A program made the position numbers and the translations under genes. Positions 16,655 to 27,900 of a stretch of DNA of 64,000 nt are shown piece by piece. The notes beneath the pieces were generated by a model. The model saw only the letters and a list, made by a program, of their open reading frames with translations. It was not told the origin of the DNA and ran no database searches. Each line of letters starts with the position of its first letter. The stretch's first letter is position 1. Source of the stretch: Pseudomonas sp. A34-9 (GTDB lineage: Bacteria; Pseudomonadota; Gammaproteobacteria; Pseudomonadales; Pseudomonadaceae); assembly GCF_029543085.1 (NCBI RefSeq), contig NZ_CP119967.1, forward strand, positions 496,001 to 560,000, in the 5' to 3' direction.

Positions 16655-17385
16655 GCGCGCCACCGCCGCCAGAGGATCACCGGAAAGCGCAGCAACATGC
16701 CGAGGAACAGCCGCGTGTGCATGCTGGAAATCAGCGCGTTGTCGTGGAACAGACGGAAGTGCGACACACCGTCCAGCGGGTAGTGCACGCTGGTTTGCAG
16801 CCAGCGCATCGGCTGATTGCGCCACGACAGGCGCACGAGAATGTCCGAGTCGAAATCCATGCGCTTGCCGACTTTCGCCGAGTCGATCACCGCCAGCGTC
16901 GGGACCAGCGGATAGACGCGAAAACCACACATCGAATCGCGGATCTGAAGTGACAGCGTGTTGATCCAGACCATGACGTGGGTCAGGTAGCGCGCGTACA
17001 GACGGCCTTTCGGCACACTCTCGTCGAACAGCGGATAACCGCAGATCATCGCCTCGGGGTGGGCGCGGGACTCGTCGACAAAGCGCGCTACATCGTGCAA
17101 GTCGTGCTGACCGTCGGCATCGACCTGTAACGCATGGCTGAAACCCAAGAGCGAGGCCTCGCGCAGGCCGGTCATCACGGCGCCGCCCTTGCCCTGATTG
17201 GCGGTGAGGCGTACCAAATGCACCTTGTCGCGTTCGGCCAGAGTGTCGAGCACCTTCGCGCAGGATTGGCTGCTGGCGTCATCCACCAGAATGCACGGCA
17301 GGCCTTGGGCGAGCAGGGCGTCGACCACGGTGGCAATCGCGGTTTCGTGGTTGTAAACCGGGATCACGGCGCAAGGGTTATGCAT
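16651..17385 (-). CDS. Family 2 glycosyltransferase of APE operon
   Basis: A 244-residue GT-A fold glycosyltransferase: CAVIPVYNHETAI at the N-terminus, ILVDDASS, GKGGAVMTGLREA and the metal-binding QVDADGQHD near residues 85-93. One hydrophobic segment lies at the C-terminus. It probably transfers a sugar in building the lipid anchor of the pigment, as the GT part of ApeJ does. The ATG at 17385 begins the conserved fold; the open frame further upstream crosses REP-like sequence. A 59-bp gap separates it from the AMP-ligase gene. Confidence 0.82.
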   Translation of the reverse strand: MHNPCAVIPVYNHETAIATVVDALLAQGLPCILVDDASSQSCAKVLDTLAERDKVHLVRLTANQGKGGAVMTGLREASLLGFSHALQVDADGQHDLHDVARFVDESRAHPEAMICGYPLFDESVPKGRLYARYLTHVMVWINTLSLQIRDSMCGFRVYPLVPTLAVIDSAKVGKRMDFDSDILVRLSWRNQPMRWLQTSVHYPLDGVSHFRLFHDNALISSMHTRLFLGMLLRFPVILWRRWRA

Positions 17386-17444
17386 ATCGACTATCCCGGT
17401 AAGAGTGAGCCTGCTTGCGATTGAGTGCGTAGCACTCACCAAGG

Positions 17445-19124
17445 TCAATCATGCTCAATACCCAAAAGAATCCGCCCACTGGAACAGGTCGCGGTGTCAT
17501 TGCGATAAGCGAAATACAGTTTGCTGCGCTCAGGATCAAAGCGCAGGTGCAGCTGGATTTCATCACCGGGCCGCACTAGCTGCTGAAATTTCAACACTTC
17601 CATGCCGGCAAACGGACCGGTCAGGTTGAGCAATTGGCGCCCGAGATTCAGCGCCCATTCCACTTGCACCACGCCTGGCAATACCGGGGCTTTAGGGAAG
17701 TGGCCGCTGAAATAGGCCAGATCCGCTGGCACGCTGAGTTGCAGGCTCCATTCGCCAGCGGTTTCGACCTGCTCCAGCACTTGCGGTGCTTTCGGTCGCG
17801 GCGCCATCAACAACGCTTCGATATCGGCCTGCGGCAGCTTGCCTTGGCTGTTCAACGGCAATTGCCGCACCAGCCGCCAGCGCCGGGGCAAGGCCAGGGC
17901 TTCGCAGTGTTGGCGCAAGTGCTGGCGCAGGGTTTCAGTCAGGCTGCGGCGGCCGTGCTCACGCAAGGCAAACAGGCCGTCCTCGCTAAGCACCAGCAAT
18001 GCACCGAGGGAAGCACGGTTTTCCTGGACCACGCCCAAGCGCGCTTCGGCGACCCACTCATGGGCGACCAAGGCCTGTTCCAGCATCGGCAGCGAGATGC
18101 GTTTTTCTTCAAGCTTGACGATGCGGTCCAGCCGTCCCAGCAACTGAAAACGACCGTCGGCGGCAATGCGTGCAGCATCGGCGGTGTGCTCGACATGGCC
18201 GGCGGGCAGATAAGGCGAAGTGATCAACAGCGCACCGTCGCTGTCCTGATTCAATTCAACACCGGCGAACGGTTGCCACAGTTGTTCACCCAGACGCCAG
18301 GCAATGCCGCCGGTTTCCGAGCTGCCGAGAATTTCTGTCGGCCACTGCTGCAACCGCTGTTGCAGACTCTGCGCGGCCTCAAGCGGCAACGCCCCACCGG
18401 AGGAAAACACTCGGCGCACGGCGCTCAGGGCAGGCCAGTCGAGGTTGTCGCCCATGCGTTTGAGCAGCGCCGGGCTGGCGACCCAGGCGAAGGCCGGATA
18501 TTCGCGGCTGGCGCGCTGCATATCTTCCGGGAAGGCCAGTTGCTGCCGCACAAAAGTACGCCCGGCGCACAGCGGCCACAGCACACGAAACAGCAAACCG
18601 TAGATGTGTTGGGTGGCGACGCTGCCGATGATGCAGGCCTCACCGAGGTCTGCGCCCCACAGTTGCTCCAGCGCTTGGACTTCGTTGGCCAGTTGGCGCA
18701 GGGTCTTGTCGATGCGCTTGGGCTCGCCGCTGGAGCCGGACGTACACAGGCTCAGACGGCACTGGTCGAGATCCAGTTCGGCACCGGGCAACGGCGGCTG
18801 ATTAAAGTCGCTCAGTTGCGCGTCATCGGCTTGATCCGTCAGCCACCGATCGACTTCAGCGGACCAGCGCTGGCGGGTTTGTGCTTGCAGATCCGAAGGC
18901 AGCAGCACACTGACGCCGGCACGCCAGGCGCCCAGCAAAGCGATGGCCAGTTCGGCGGCATCCTCAAGATGCACCGCCAGGCGCTTCACGCCCTGCGCTT
19001 GCAGACCCGCAGCAATGCTCAGCGCCTGTTCGCACAGGTGCGCGTGATCGAGCGCCGGTGCGTGGCTGATGGCCCGCGCCGGCACAGGCTTGAGCAACAG
19101 CTGCTCAAGTTTTATCCAGTTCAT
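17445..19124 (-). CDS. AMP-dependent aryl-acid ligase fused to a FabA/FabZ-like dehydratase (ApeH-ApeI)
   Basis: A 559-residue two-domain protein. Residues 1-440 form an ANL adenylating enzyme with the AMP motif [15 protein letters not shown] near residue 126, [30 protein letters not shown] and a C-terminal [11 protein letters not shown] with the catalytic lysine. Residues from about 450 form a hotdog dehydratase with the active-site His in [20 protein letters not shown]. It can load an aryl acid onto the starter ACP and also dehydrate 3-hydroxyacyl-ACP. In described clusters ApeH and ApeI are separate. The start at 19124 makes an ATGA overlap with the membrane-protein gene. Confidence 0.88.
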   Translation of the reverse strand: MNWIKLEQLLLKPVPARAISHAPALDHAHLCEQALSIAAGLQAQGVKRLAVHLEDAAELAIALLGAWRAGVSVLLPSDLQAQTRQRWSAEVDRWLTDQADDAQLSDFNQPPLPGAELDLDQCRLSLCTSGSSGEPKRIDKTLRQLANEVQALEQLWGADLGEACIIGSVATQHIYGLLFRVLWPLCAGRTFVRQQLAFPEDMQRASREYPAFAWVASPALLKRMGDNLDWPALSAVRRVFSSGGALPLEAAQSLQQRLQQWPTEILGSSETGGIAWRLGEQLWQPFAGVELNQDSDGALLITSPYLPAGHVEHTADAARIAADGRFQLLGRLDRIVKLEEKRISLPMLEQALVAHEWVAEARLGVVQENRASLGALLVLSEDGLFALREHGRRSLTETLRQHLRQHCEALALPRRWRLVRQLPLNSQGKLPQADIEALLMAPRPKAPQVLEQVETAGEWSLQLSVPADLAYFSGHFPKAPVLPGVVQVEWALNLGRQLLNLTGPFAGMEVLKFQQLVRPGDEIQLHLRFDPERSKLYFAYRNDTATCSSGRILLGIEHD

Positions 19125-19666
19125 GTACGGCCTCTTACCCGTTGTCGTATCAGCCATTCAATGGCAAACATCAGGCCGATCAATCCATAGGAGATCAGGC
19201 CGGTGTACAACATCCACCAATTCAGCGGCGCCCAAAGGGTCAGGAGGGCGGCGCACAAACCGTTGCAGAAGAAAAACACGCTCCAGGCCACCGTGACCTT
19301 TCGCGTATAGCGAATCGCAATGTCCGGCAGCTCTGGCTCACGCAAGCGCGCCAAGCGCTCGACCATCGGCGGGCCGAATTTCAGGCTCAGGCTGAACAGC
19401 ACCAGCATGAAAGCGCTGATCAGCACCGGATACCAGCGCAGCAACAGCGGGCTGTCGAACAGTGCCAGCAACAGGCAAAAGACGATTGCCACGCCAGCCA
19501 TCCACAGGCTGCCGGGCTTGCGCTCGCCGGTCAGCGCCCGCGCCAGCCAGAGGCTGCCCAACAGCAGGCCGAACTGCCACGGAGCAAAATGCTCCATGCC
19601 GAAATACACCGCAAAGGGGTACAGCAGACCGGCCAGCAGCAGGCCGAGGCCGATCAGTCGGCTCAT
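19121..19666 (-). CDS. COG4648-type membrane protein of APE operon (ApeG-like)
   Basis: A 181-residue protein with five to six hydrophobic helices (for example LIGLGLLLAGLLYPFAVYF, VAIVFCLLLALF, WYPVLISAFMLVLFSL, LTLWAPLNWWMLYTGLISY). Proteins of this kind stand between the ACP and AMP-ligase genes in APE clusters, and the gene order here agrees. Role unknown; possibly anchoring of the synthase at the inner membrane or polyene transfer. It overlaps the ACP gene upstream and the ligase gene downstream, each by ATGA. Confidence 0.8.
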   Translation of the reverse strand: MSRLIGLGLLLAGLLYPFAVYFGMEHFAPWQFGLLLGSLWLARALTGERKPGSLWMAGVAIVFCLLLALFDSPLLLRWYPVLISAFMLVLFSLSLKFGPPMVERLARLREPELPDIAIRYTRKVTVAWSVFFFCNGLCAALLTLWAPLNWWMLYTGLISYGLIGLMFAIEWLIRQRVRGRT

Positions 19667-19917
19667 GCGGCCGGTTGAACCAGACGGTAGACCGCCTCGA
19701 CCACGTCACCGACCGTGCGCACCGATTTGAATTCTTCGGCGGCAATTTTCTTGCCGGTCTGGCGCTTGATGTGATCGATCAGATCGACCGCGTCGATGCT
19801 GTCGATTTCCAGGTCCTGATACAGATTGGACTCCAGGCTCACACGAGCAGGATCCAGTTCGAACAACTCGACCAAGGCATCGCGCAGGGTGTTGAAAATA
19901 TCGTCACGAGTTTGCAT
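19663..19917 (-). CDS. apeF: Acyl carrier protein (ApeF-like)
   Basis: An 84-residue ACP. Ser40 in DLEIDSIDAVDL is the phosphopantetheine attachment site. Its short acidic helical fold and place directly upstream of the membrane protein gene match the second ACP of APE clusters. The stop overlaps the next start (ATGA). Confidence 0.9.
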   Translation of the reverse strand: MQTRDDIFNTLRDALVELFELDPARVSLESNLYQDLEIDSIDAVDLIDHIKRQTGKKIAAEEFKSVRTVGDVVEAVYRLVQPAA

Positions 19918-19926
19918 GGTCCGGTC

Positions 19927-20187
19927 TCAAGCTGCCTGTTTTGCCGTGACGAACGCCGCAAGGCTGGCCACGTTGGTGAAATGGTTACGGGTGTCTTTGG
20001 CGTCGGCGTCGATTTTGATGCCGTATTTCTTCTGGATGGCCAGGCCCAGTTCCAGCGCGTCGACGGAATCCAGGCCGAGGCCTTCGCCGAACAGCGTCTG
20101 CTCGTCGCCGATGTCGTCGACGCTGATGTCTTCGAGGCCAAGGGCATCGATGATCAGCAGTTTGATGTCACGATTCAGATCGCTCAT
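19927..20187 (-). CDS. apeE: Acyl carrier protein (ApeE-like)
   Basis: An 86-residue ACP with Ser41 in GLGLDSVDALEL as attachment site. It differs clearly from the following ACP, as expected if one holds the growing chain and the other the starter or malonyl unit. In studied systems ApeE carries the elongating polyene. It overlaps the acyltransferase gene by 20 bp. Confidence 0.9.
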   Translation of the reverse strand: MSDLNRDIKLLIIDALGLEDISVDDIGDEQTLFGEGLGLDSVDALELGLAIQKKYGIKIDADAKDTRNHFTNVASLAAFVTAKQAA

Positions 20188-20977
20188 CTTCGGCGAGCTC
20201 CTTAATGAAATAGTTGTGCAAATAATCGTTGAGCTTGCGCGAGGCCTGCGGTGCGGGCCCCTGCGCGGCGAAAGTCTGTGGGTCTATATCGGCCCCGACG
20301 CGAAAACTGAAGTGCACGCGGCGGCTGGGGATCCGATACCAGGGTTCGGCTTTGGTCAGTGTGGTCGGGCTGACCTTGATGACCACCGGCGTGAGGATTT
20401 TCGCACCGCGCAGGGCAATTGCCGCGGCGCCCCGATGGAAGGCTGGCGCCTGCCCCGGCTGGGTGCGGGTGCCTTCCGGGAAAATGATCAGGGTCTGGCC
20501 GTTTTGCAGGGATTGGGCGGCGGCATCAAGCATGTCCATGCTGCCGTCGTTGCTGATGTATTCAGTGCTGCGCAACGGGCCACGGGTGAAAGGATTTTCC
20601 CACAGGCTTTTCTTCACCACGCAATTGGCCTGGCGCACCAGACCGATCAGGAACACCACGTCGATCAGCGACGGATGGTTGGCAATGATCATCTGCCCCG
20701 GTCGGCCGAGACGCTCGGCCCCCTGAATGTCGTAGGTCAGCACACCGGTGCGGGCCATGAAGCGCACGAAAAACCAGAACAACCGGCTGACGGTCTGCCG
20801 CGCGCGCTGGCGATGCGCGAGGGCATCACCGGGCAGGCAGCCCAGCAGCGGAAAGACCAGCACGCGCAGGCACAGCCCGCCAATCCCGAAGAGAGCGAAG
20901 CTTGCGGCGGTGGACAGCAACCGCCAGTAATAGGCGTCGCGGTTTTTCTCGGTCACGGGTTGCGTTGCCAGGTCCAT
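20168..20977 (-). CDS. 1-acyl-glycerol-3-phosphate acyltransferase-like (ApeD-like)
   Basis: A 269-residue PlsC-type acyltransferase with one or two N-terminal membrane helices (AASFALFGIGGLCLRVLVFPLLG). Family motifs NHPSLIDVV (HX4D) and FPEGTRTQPG are both present and intact. It may attach the aryl polyene to a glycerol-type lipid. I chose the ATG at 20977; the longer frame starts with TTG at 21004 and lacks a ribosome site. The start overlaps the chain-length factor gene by 25 bp. Confidence 0.85.
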   Translation of the reverse strand: MDLATQPVTEKNRDAYYWRLLSTAASFALFGIGGLCLRVLVFPLLGCLPGDALAHRQRARQTVSRLFWFFVRFMARTGVLTYDIQGAERLGRPGQMIIANHPSLIDVVFLIGLVRQANCVVKKSLWENPFTRGPLRSTEYISNDGSMDMLDAAAQSLQNGQTLIIFPEGTRTQPGQAPAFHRGAAAIALRGAKILTPVVIKVSPTTLTKAEPWYRIPSRRVHFSFRVGADIDPQTFAAQGPAPQASRKLNDYLHNYFIKELAEDERSES

Positions 20978-21678
20978 ACACGATTTTTCCACGCATGTTG
21001 GCAAAGGGGTTGCTGGCCGAGCAGGGTGCGCAACAGATTGAGCGCGTGAGGCCAGTGCGCTTTTGACCGTGTTTCTGTGGTGCTGTTCAGGGTCAGCCGC
21101 CAGTCGGTACCGGGGGTGAGCAAAAGACCGAGTGCGTAGGGAAACGGCACATCATCGATCCACGCGGAATATGCTTCGGGCGGCTGCTCTTCGGTGATCA
21201 CCAGCAGCACTGCCGGAGCGCCTTCGTTGAGCAGGGCTGCGGCTTCCAGCATGCCGTGTTCAAGGCCGTCGCCAGCAGCGGCGAGGGCGGTCATTTCGCT
21301 GCTTTCGCCGCGCATGATCGACCACAGGCCGATGATCGCGTTGTGCACCGACAGGCTGAACTGCGTCGGTGACAGTGGCTGTTCGTTGGCCAGATCGCTG
21401 AGGATCTCGTAGGTGCGCGGGGTTTCGCCGTGACGCGAAACAAACACCAGGGGCAGATTCTCCCGTCCGTCGGCGAGGGGCCAGCCAACGCTGAATGCCA
21501 TACGCGCCAGGCGGCTGAGGCGGCGGCGCTGCATGGCCGGTAAAAACGATACATCGGGCGCGGCATCACTGCGCTGGAGCACGACCGGGTGTCGGCTCCA
21601 GGCCTGCCAGGCGTCCACGCTGTCGAGCCCGGGGGCCCACGCGCGCCATTGGGCGATGTTGAAGTTGATCACGGACAT
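20953..21678 (-). CDS. apeC: Chain-length factor, beta-ketoacyl synthase-like (ApeC-like), first gene of APE operon
   Basis: A 241-residue ketosynthase-like protein of the 'chain length factor' type (Ketoacyl-synt_2), much shorter than a full KS and without the Cys-His-His triad. Visible parts: RRRLSRLARMAFSVGW, LPLVFVSRHGETPRTYEIL, SPTQFSLSVHNAIIGLWSI. In APE biosynthesis ApeC pairs with ApeO and sets the number of extension rounds. It is the first gene of the operon: 356 bp upstream separate it from a divergent ParA-like gene, so the operon promoter should lie there. Confidence 0.87.
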   Translation of the reverse strand: MSVINFNIAQWRAWAPGLDSVDAWQAWSRHPVVLQRSDAAPDVSFLPAMQRRRLSRLARMAFSVGWPLADGRENLPLVFVSRHGETPRTYEILSDLANEQPLSPTQFSLSVHNAIIGLWSIMRGESSEMTALAAAGDGLEHGMLEAAALLNEGAPAVLLVITEEQPPEAYSAWIDDVPFPYALGLLLTPGTDWRLTLNSTTETRSKAHWPHALNLLRTLLGQQPLCQHAWKNRVWTWQRNP

Positions 21679-21803
21679 TCATCCCGCCCCTGCGGGCATT
21701 TGTTGACGCGTTGAGTGGCCAAAGCCGCAGCAGGCTTGACGTGGCGCAGGGCGCCGAGTGGCGCGCATTATCCCGGTGAGAGGAGTGTGTAGCAAATGCT
21801 GGT

Positions 21804-21826
21804 TACATTTTGCGCAACGAAATGTA
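21804..21826. promoter_or_regulatory. Inverted repeat upstream of APE operon
   Basis: TACATTT-N9-AAATGTA, perfect 7-bp arms, about 126 bp before the first pigment gene and in the only large gap next to it. A candidate operator or promoter element for the operon. The rest of 21679-22034 holds no gene that I can support; the open frame running upstream of the ParA-like gene is not convincing. Confidence 0.35.
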
Positions 21827-22034
21827 CCGAATGGTTCGCAAGAAAACTGTCACTTGGCCATTATCCAGATTATCGGCGGCTTGTCTGTCGGGCATCTCGG
21901 CGATCAATGGCGGTTTTTGCTCTAACCGTCCGTGGATTTTTGCCCCTGACTCTGTAGTCCACGTCCATGAAGGTAGCGAAGCGAGGTCGCGCGCATCTAC
22001 ACTCGGTCATTCTTTGATACACGGAGGTTTGGTC

Positions 22035-22805
22035 ATGCGGCGCGTGGTGTTCAATCAGAAAGGTGGCGTAGGCAAGTCGAGCATTGCCTGCAATCTGGCG
22101 GCGGTCAGCGCCAGCGAGGGTTATCGCACGCTGTTGGTGGACCTCGATGCCCAGGCCAACTCCACCCAGTATCTGACCGGGCTGACCGGTGACGACATCC
22201 CGATGGGCATTGCCGACTTCTTCAAGCAGACGCTGTCGTCAGGGCCGTTCTCGAAGAAGAATCAGGCAGACATCTACGAAACCCCGTTCGACAACCTGCA
22301 CATCATCACAGCCACCGCTGAACTGGCCGACTTGCAGCCCAAACTCGAGGCCAAGCACAAGATCAACAAGCTGCGAAAGTTGCTTGATGAACTGTCCGAG
22401 GATTACGACCGGATTTACCTCGATACGCCACCAGCGCTGAATTTCTATGCGGTATCGGCGCTGATTGCCGCTGATCGCGTGTTGATTCCCTTCGATTGCG
22501 ACAGCTTCTCCCGTCAGGCCCTGTACGGCCTGATCGCGGAAATCGAAGAGCTGAAGGATGACCACAACGAAGGCCTGGAGGTCGAAGGCATCGTGGTCAA
22601 CCAGTTCCAGGCGCGCGCCAGCCTGCCGCAGCAGATGCTCGATGAGCTGATTGCCGAAGGTTTGCCAGTGCTGCCGGTGTATCTGAGCAGTTCGGTGCGC
22701 ATGCGTGAATCGCATCAGGCCAGCATGCCGCTGATCCACCTCGATCCGCGACACAAGCTGACCCAGCAGTTCGTCGAACTGCACAATCTGCTCGAAGATC
22801 ACTGA
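22035..22805 (+). CDS. ParA/MinD-family ATPase without a ParB partner nearby
   Basis: A 256-residue deviant Walker ATPase. Motifs: Walker [10 protein letters not shown] at residues 7-15, [14 protein letters not shown], and [11 protein letters not shown] as Walker B region. The ATG at 22035 has GGAGG seven bases upstream and begins directly with the ATPase fold ([14 protein letters not shown]), so the longer frame to 21810 is rejected. No ParB-like or septum-site gene is adjacent, and by order it matches PA5028 of P. aeruginosa (from memory), a chromosomal orphan. It may position a cargo such as a polar or chemotaxis assembly; the actual cargo is unknown. Confidence 0.88.
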   Translation: MRRVVFNQKGGVGKSSIACNLAAVSASEGYRTLLVDLDAQANSTQYLTGLTGDDIPMGIADFFKQTLSSGPFSKKNQADIYETPFDNLHIITATAELADLQPKLEAKHKINKLRKLLDELSEDYDRIYLDTPPALNFYAVSALIAADRVLIPFDCDSFSRQALYGLIAEIEELKDDHNEGLEVEGIVVNQFQARASLPQQMLDELIAEGLPVLPVYLSSSVRMRESHQASMPLIHLDPRHKLTQQFVELHNLLEDH

Positions 22806-22828
22806 TCTCTTGAGCAACGCAGATCCCC

Positions 22829-22918
22829 TGTGGGAGCGAGCCTGCTCGCGAAGAGGCCAGTACATTCAACATCTGTGTTGACTGAACGGACGCCTTCGCG
22901 AGCAGGCTCGCTCCCACA
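22829..22918. repeat. REPIN palindrome (GTGGGAGCGAGCC type)
   Basis: Inverted REP pair GTGGGAGCGAGCCTGCTCGC ... GCGAGCAGGCTCGCTCCCAC between two convergent genes. Same family as 44474-44563 and 63848-63938. Confidence 0.9.
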
Positions 22919-22934
22919 TTGGGTCCCTGGTGTG

Positions 22935-23369
22935 TCAGATCCCCTGGCTGCGCAGCCACGCCATCAGCTGCGGCAGCGGAAACGCACCACTCTGCCGTGC
23001 CACTTCTTTCCCGTTCTTGAACAGAATCAGGCTCGGAATCGAACGAATGCCCAACTGCGCCGACAACTGCTGATTCGCCTCGCTATCAAGCTTGGCCAAG
23101 CGGCACTTGCCCGCCAGCTGCGTTGCCGCCTGCTCGAACACCGGCGCAAACGACTTGCACGGCCCACACCAGTCCGCCCACACGTCCACCAGCAGCGGCA
23201 GATCCCCTTTGATCTGGCTGGCGTAATCGCCTTGCTTGAGTTCGAAGGGTTTGCTCGACAGCACTGCGGATTTGCAGCGTCCGCACTTGGGCTGGTCCGC
23301 CAGGCGCTCGGCGGGGATGCGGTTGAGGCCGTTGCAGGAGGGGCAGGGGATGAGGAGTGGGTTGGTCAT
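22935..23369 (-). CDS. trxC: Thioredoxin 2 (TrxC)
   Basis: A 144-residue cytoplasmic thioredoxin with an N-terminal zinc ribbon (Cys9, Cys12, Cys29, Cys32) followed by the thioredoxin fold with the active site WCGPC (Cys68, Cys71) and the cis-proline loop SIPSLIL. This layout is typical of TrxC, which reduces protein disulfides under oxidative stress and is often OxyR-regulated; no OxyR site was identified by eye here. Single gene between a REPIN and selO. Confidence 0.93.
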   Translation of the reverse strand: MTNPLLIPCPSCNGLNRIPAERLADQPKCGRCKSAVLSSKPFELKQGDYASQIKGDLPLLVDVWADWCGPCKSFAPVFEQAATQLAGKCRLAKLDSEANQQLSAQLGIRSIPSLILFKNGKEVARQSGAFPLPQLMAWLRSQGI

Positions 23370-23449
23370 ATTCGGCTCGTTGGCGTTCAGCGGTTCGTAC
23401 GACTTATCTGGAGCCGTACGAACTGTTTATCAAGATGAGGCGTTGGCAC

Positions 23450-24952
<1,503 letters not shown>

Positions 24953-24961
24953 TTAGACCGG

Positions 24962-27900
24962 TTAGTCGAGTTTGGCCGGCGGCGGCTCTTGCAGCGGTTT
25001 CTGATCGTCGGCAACCGGCACGATGGTTTTGGTTTCCGGCTCGATCGGCACCATCTTGTATTCCTGGCCATGGAGGTTCTTCAGGTACACCTCCATCTGG
25101 CGGAACGAGATGTTGATGTGCTGCTTCTTGAACTCGCGGTTGATGAAGCGGTTGACCTCATCGAGCACCGGGTTGCGGTCGCCAAGATCGCGCACGTGCA
25201 TGCGCAACTCGTGGTCGAGGGTGCTTTCACCGAAGTTGAGGAAGTACACATGCGGCTCTGGCTCTTTCAGCACGCGCGGGTTTTCCCGGGCAGCCTTGAG
25301 CAGCAGTTCCTTGACCAGATCCAGATCCGAGCCGTAATCGACACCGAGTTTCAGCGTAACGCGGGTGATGGTGTCGGTCAGCGACCAGTTGATCAGTTGC
25401 CCGGTAATGAACGTCTTGTTCGGGACAATGATGTCCTTGCGGTCGAAGTCGGTGATGGTCGTGGCGCGGATGCGGATCTTGCTCACCGTGCCCGACAGGT
25501 TGCCGATGGTGATGGTGTCACCGATCCGCACCGGGCGTTCGAAGAGGATCATGATGCCGGAGATGAAGTTGGCGAAGATCTCCTGCATACCGAAACCGAG
25601 ACCCACCGACAGCGCCGCCACCAGCCACTGCAACTTGTCCCAACTCACGCCAAGCGTTGACAGGGTCGAGACGAAGCCGACGCCGGCGATCACGTACGAC
25701 AGCAGCGTCGTGGTTGCGTAGGCACTGCCCTGGGCCAGATTCAACTTGGACAGCACGAACACTTCGAGCAGGCCCGGCAAGTTGCGCGCGAGGGCGAAGG
25801 TGATGCCGATGATGATCAGCGCACCCAGCATGTCGCCGATACTGATCGGCACCATGCTCATGTTGGCACCGGTGCCGCTGGTGTATTCGTAGAGGGTGAT
25901 GTTGTCGAGGTACGAGAACACCGAAATCAGGTCCGACCAGACCCAGTACAGCGCGGCGATGAAGCCGCCGAGCAGGGCCAGGCGGATCAGGCGCAGGGAC
26001 TGTTCGTTGACCTTTTCGATGTCCAGCGTCGGTTCTTCGATCACCGCTTCGCCATCGCCGGCCTCTTTCGCTGCCTGACGTTTGGCCAGGGCGCGTTGAT
26101 AGGCCAGGCGTCGCGCGGCAACGCTCAGGCCACGGACGAAAGTCGCTTCGATCACCAGCCAGAACATCAGCAGGTACAGGGTGTTGATCAGTCGGTCGCT
26201 GAGTTTCAGCGCGGTGTAGTAGTAGCCGAAGCACACGGCCACGAACAACGCGATCGGCAGCAGGGTGAACATCACGCCGACGGCTTTGCGGAACAGCGAG
26301 GTGTTCTCGTGGGCCGGGCTGCTGATCAGCAGACGGCTGAGCAGCCATGCCATCAAGGCATAGCAGGTCAGCACCACCGGCATGCCGAGCACGTCATCGG
26401 CCAGGGCGGCCGGTTGCAGTTCGGCCACGGCGACAATGGTCACCAGCGCCATCACCACCAGACCCAGTCGACGGATCCAGCCCTGAAGGAATTCGACCTG
26501 CGGCTTTTCCCAACGGAAGTGCAACTCCGCCACGCCTCCCGGCGCGAGAATCCGGTAAGCGGTGTAGAACACCAGCCACGCCTGACCCATTTGCAGCAGT
26601 GCTGCGCCCATATTGGCGTTCTGCCCGCGGGCGTCGATCTGCAACGCCAGACCGCACAGCGCCAGACCCAGCGCCACCGGCATTGCCAGCAGAATATTGA
26701 TCAGAATCGCCTGCGGGGTGTGCCACTGGCTGTCGCGTTTGAAGTGGCCGATGTCCTGGTGAACCTTGTTCAGCCGTGCATACAGGTTCTTGCGTCGCCA
26801 CAGCAGCGCGCCGATCAACAGTGCCAGCGGCAGGAACAACAACGGCCGCTGGGTCAGGCCATCGGTCAGTTCGCTCAGGCTGGAGGCCCATGGCAGGGTG
26901 TCGACCTGGCGCTTCAGGCGCTCCGGCACGCTGCGCATCCATTCCAGATCCAGCGGCTTGTTACTCGGAATCCAGAACATCTGCTCATCGAGGGTCGCGC
27001 GCAGGCTTTGCGCGGTGCTCAGCAGTTGTTTCTGATTGAGTTGCAGGGTGATCGACTCGTTGAGCATGGCGCTCAGTTCGCGGTTCAGCCGCTCCAGCAG
27101 ATCGGCGCGGGTGTTGGCCAGATCCAGCAGGTTTTTGCGCAATTGCGGCGTGACCTGCTCCGGCGGCTGAGTGGCCAGCAGGGTGTCGACATAGGCGGCC
27201 GGATTACTCAGTTGCTCACGCTGCTGGCTGACGTCGAATTGCCACAGGCGAATGTCGGCGATCTGATCGGCCAGATCGCGGTCGACCTTGAGTCGTGGCA
27301 GCGCTTGCTTCTGCTTATAGAGAATTTTCGAGAGCAGCAGGCTGCCCTTGAGCACGCTGATCTGCTCGTCCAGCGCCGAATCGCTTTGGGTCAGGCTGTC
27401 GAGCTGTTGTTTGGTTTGCAGATTCTGCTGGGTGACTTCGTTGAGGCGGTCAGTGCTTTTGAGCAGGTAGTCGGAGAGCTTGAGGTTCGCCGTGCTTTCG
27501 ATGGCCAGCAGACTGCTGCTACCGGCCTTCTGCGCTTCGATCGACTGCTGGGTAACGGTTTCCTGCGATTGCGCCAGACGCTTCTGGTTGATCAGGGTTT
27601 GCAGTTCCTGAATCTCGCGGTCGAGGCGGTCGGACTTTTCCGAGAGCAAGTCATGCTGAGCGTTGCCCAGATCCTGCAACTGACTGTTGCCAGCCAGCTC
27701 CTGACGACGCAGCGGGATCAGCGCATTCAGCGCCGCCAACTCGGCGTTCAACTGGTCGCGCTGCTCGGCGGTGACGGTTTTACCCGCGTCCTTGCCGGAC
27801 TTGAGAATGTTGTTGATCTGCTGGATGCGCGTCTGGCTGGCGGAAATTTCCGCTTGCGCGCGTTCCGGACGGGTTTGCGCGGTGATGATCAGGCTGTTGG

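Noticed and set aside
21810..22034. N-terminal extension of the ParA-like protein
   Set aside because: It lacks a ribosome site, runs through the operator-like dyad and does not look like protein; the ATG at 22035 has GGAGG and begins the fold.
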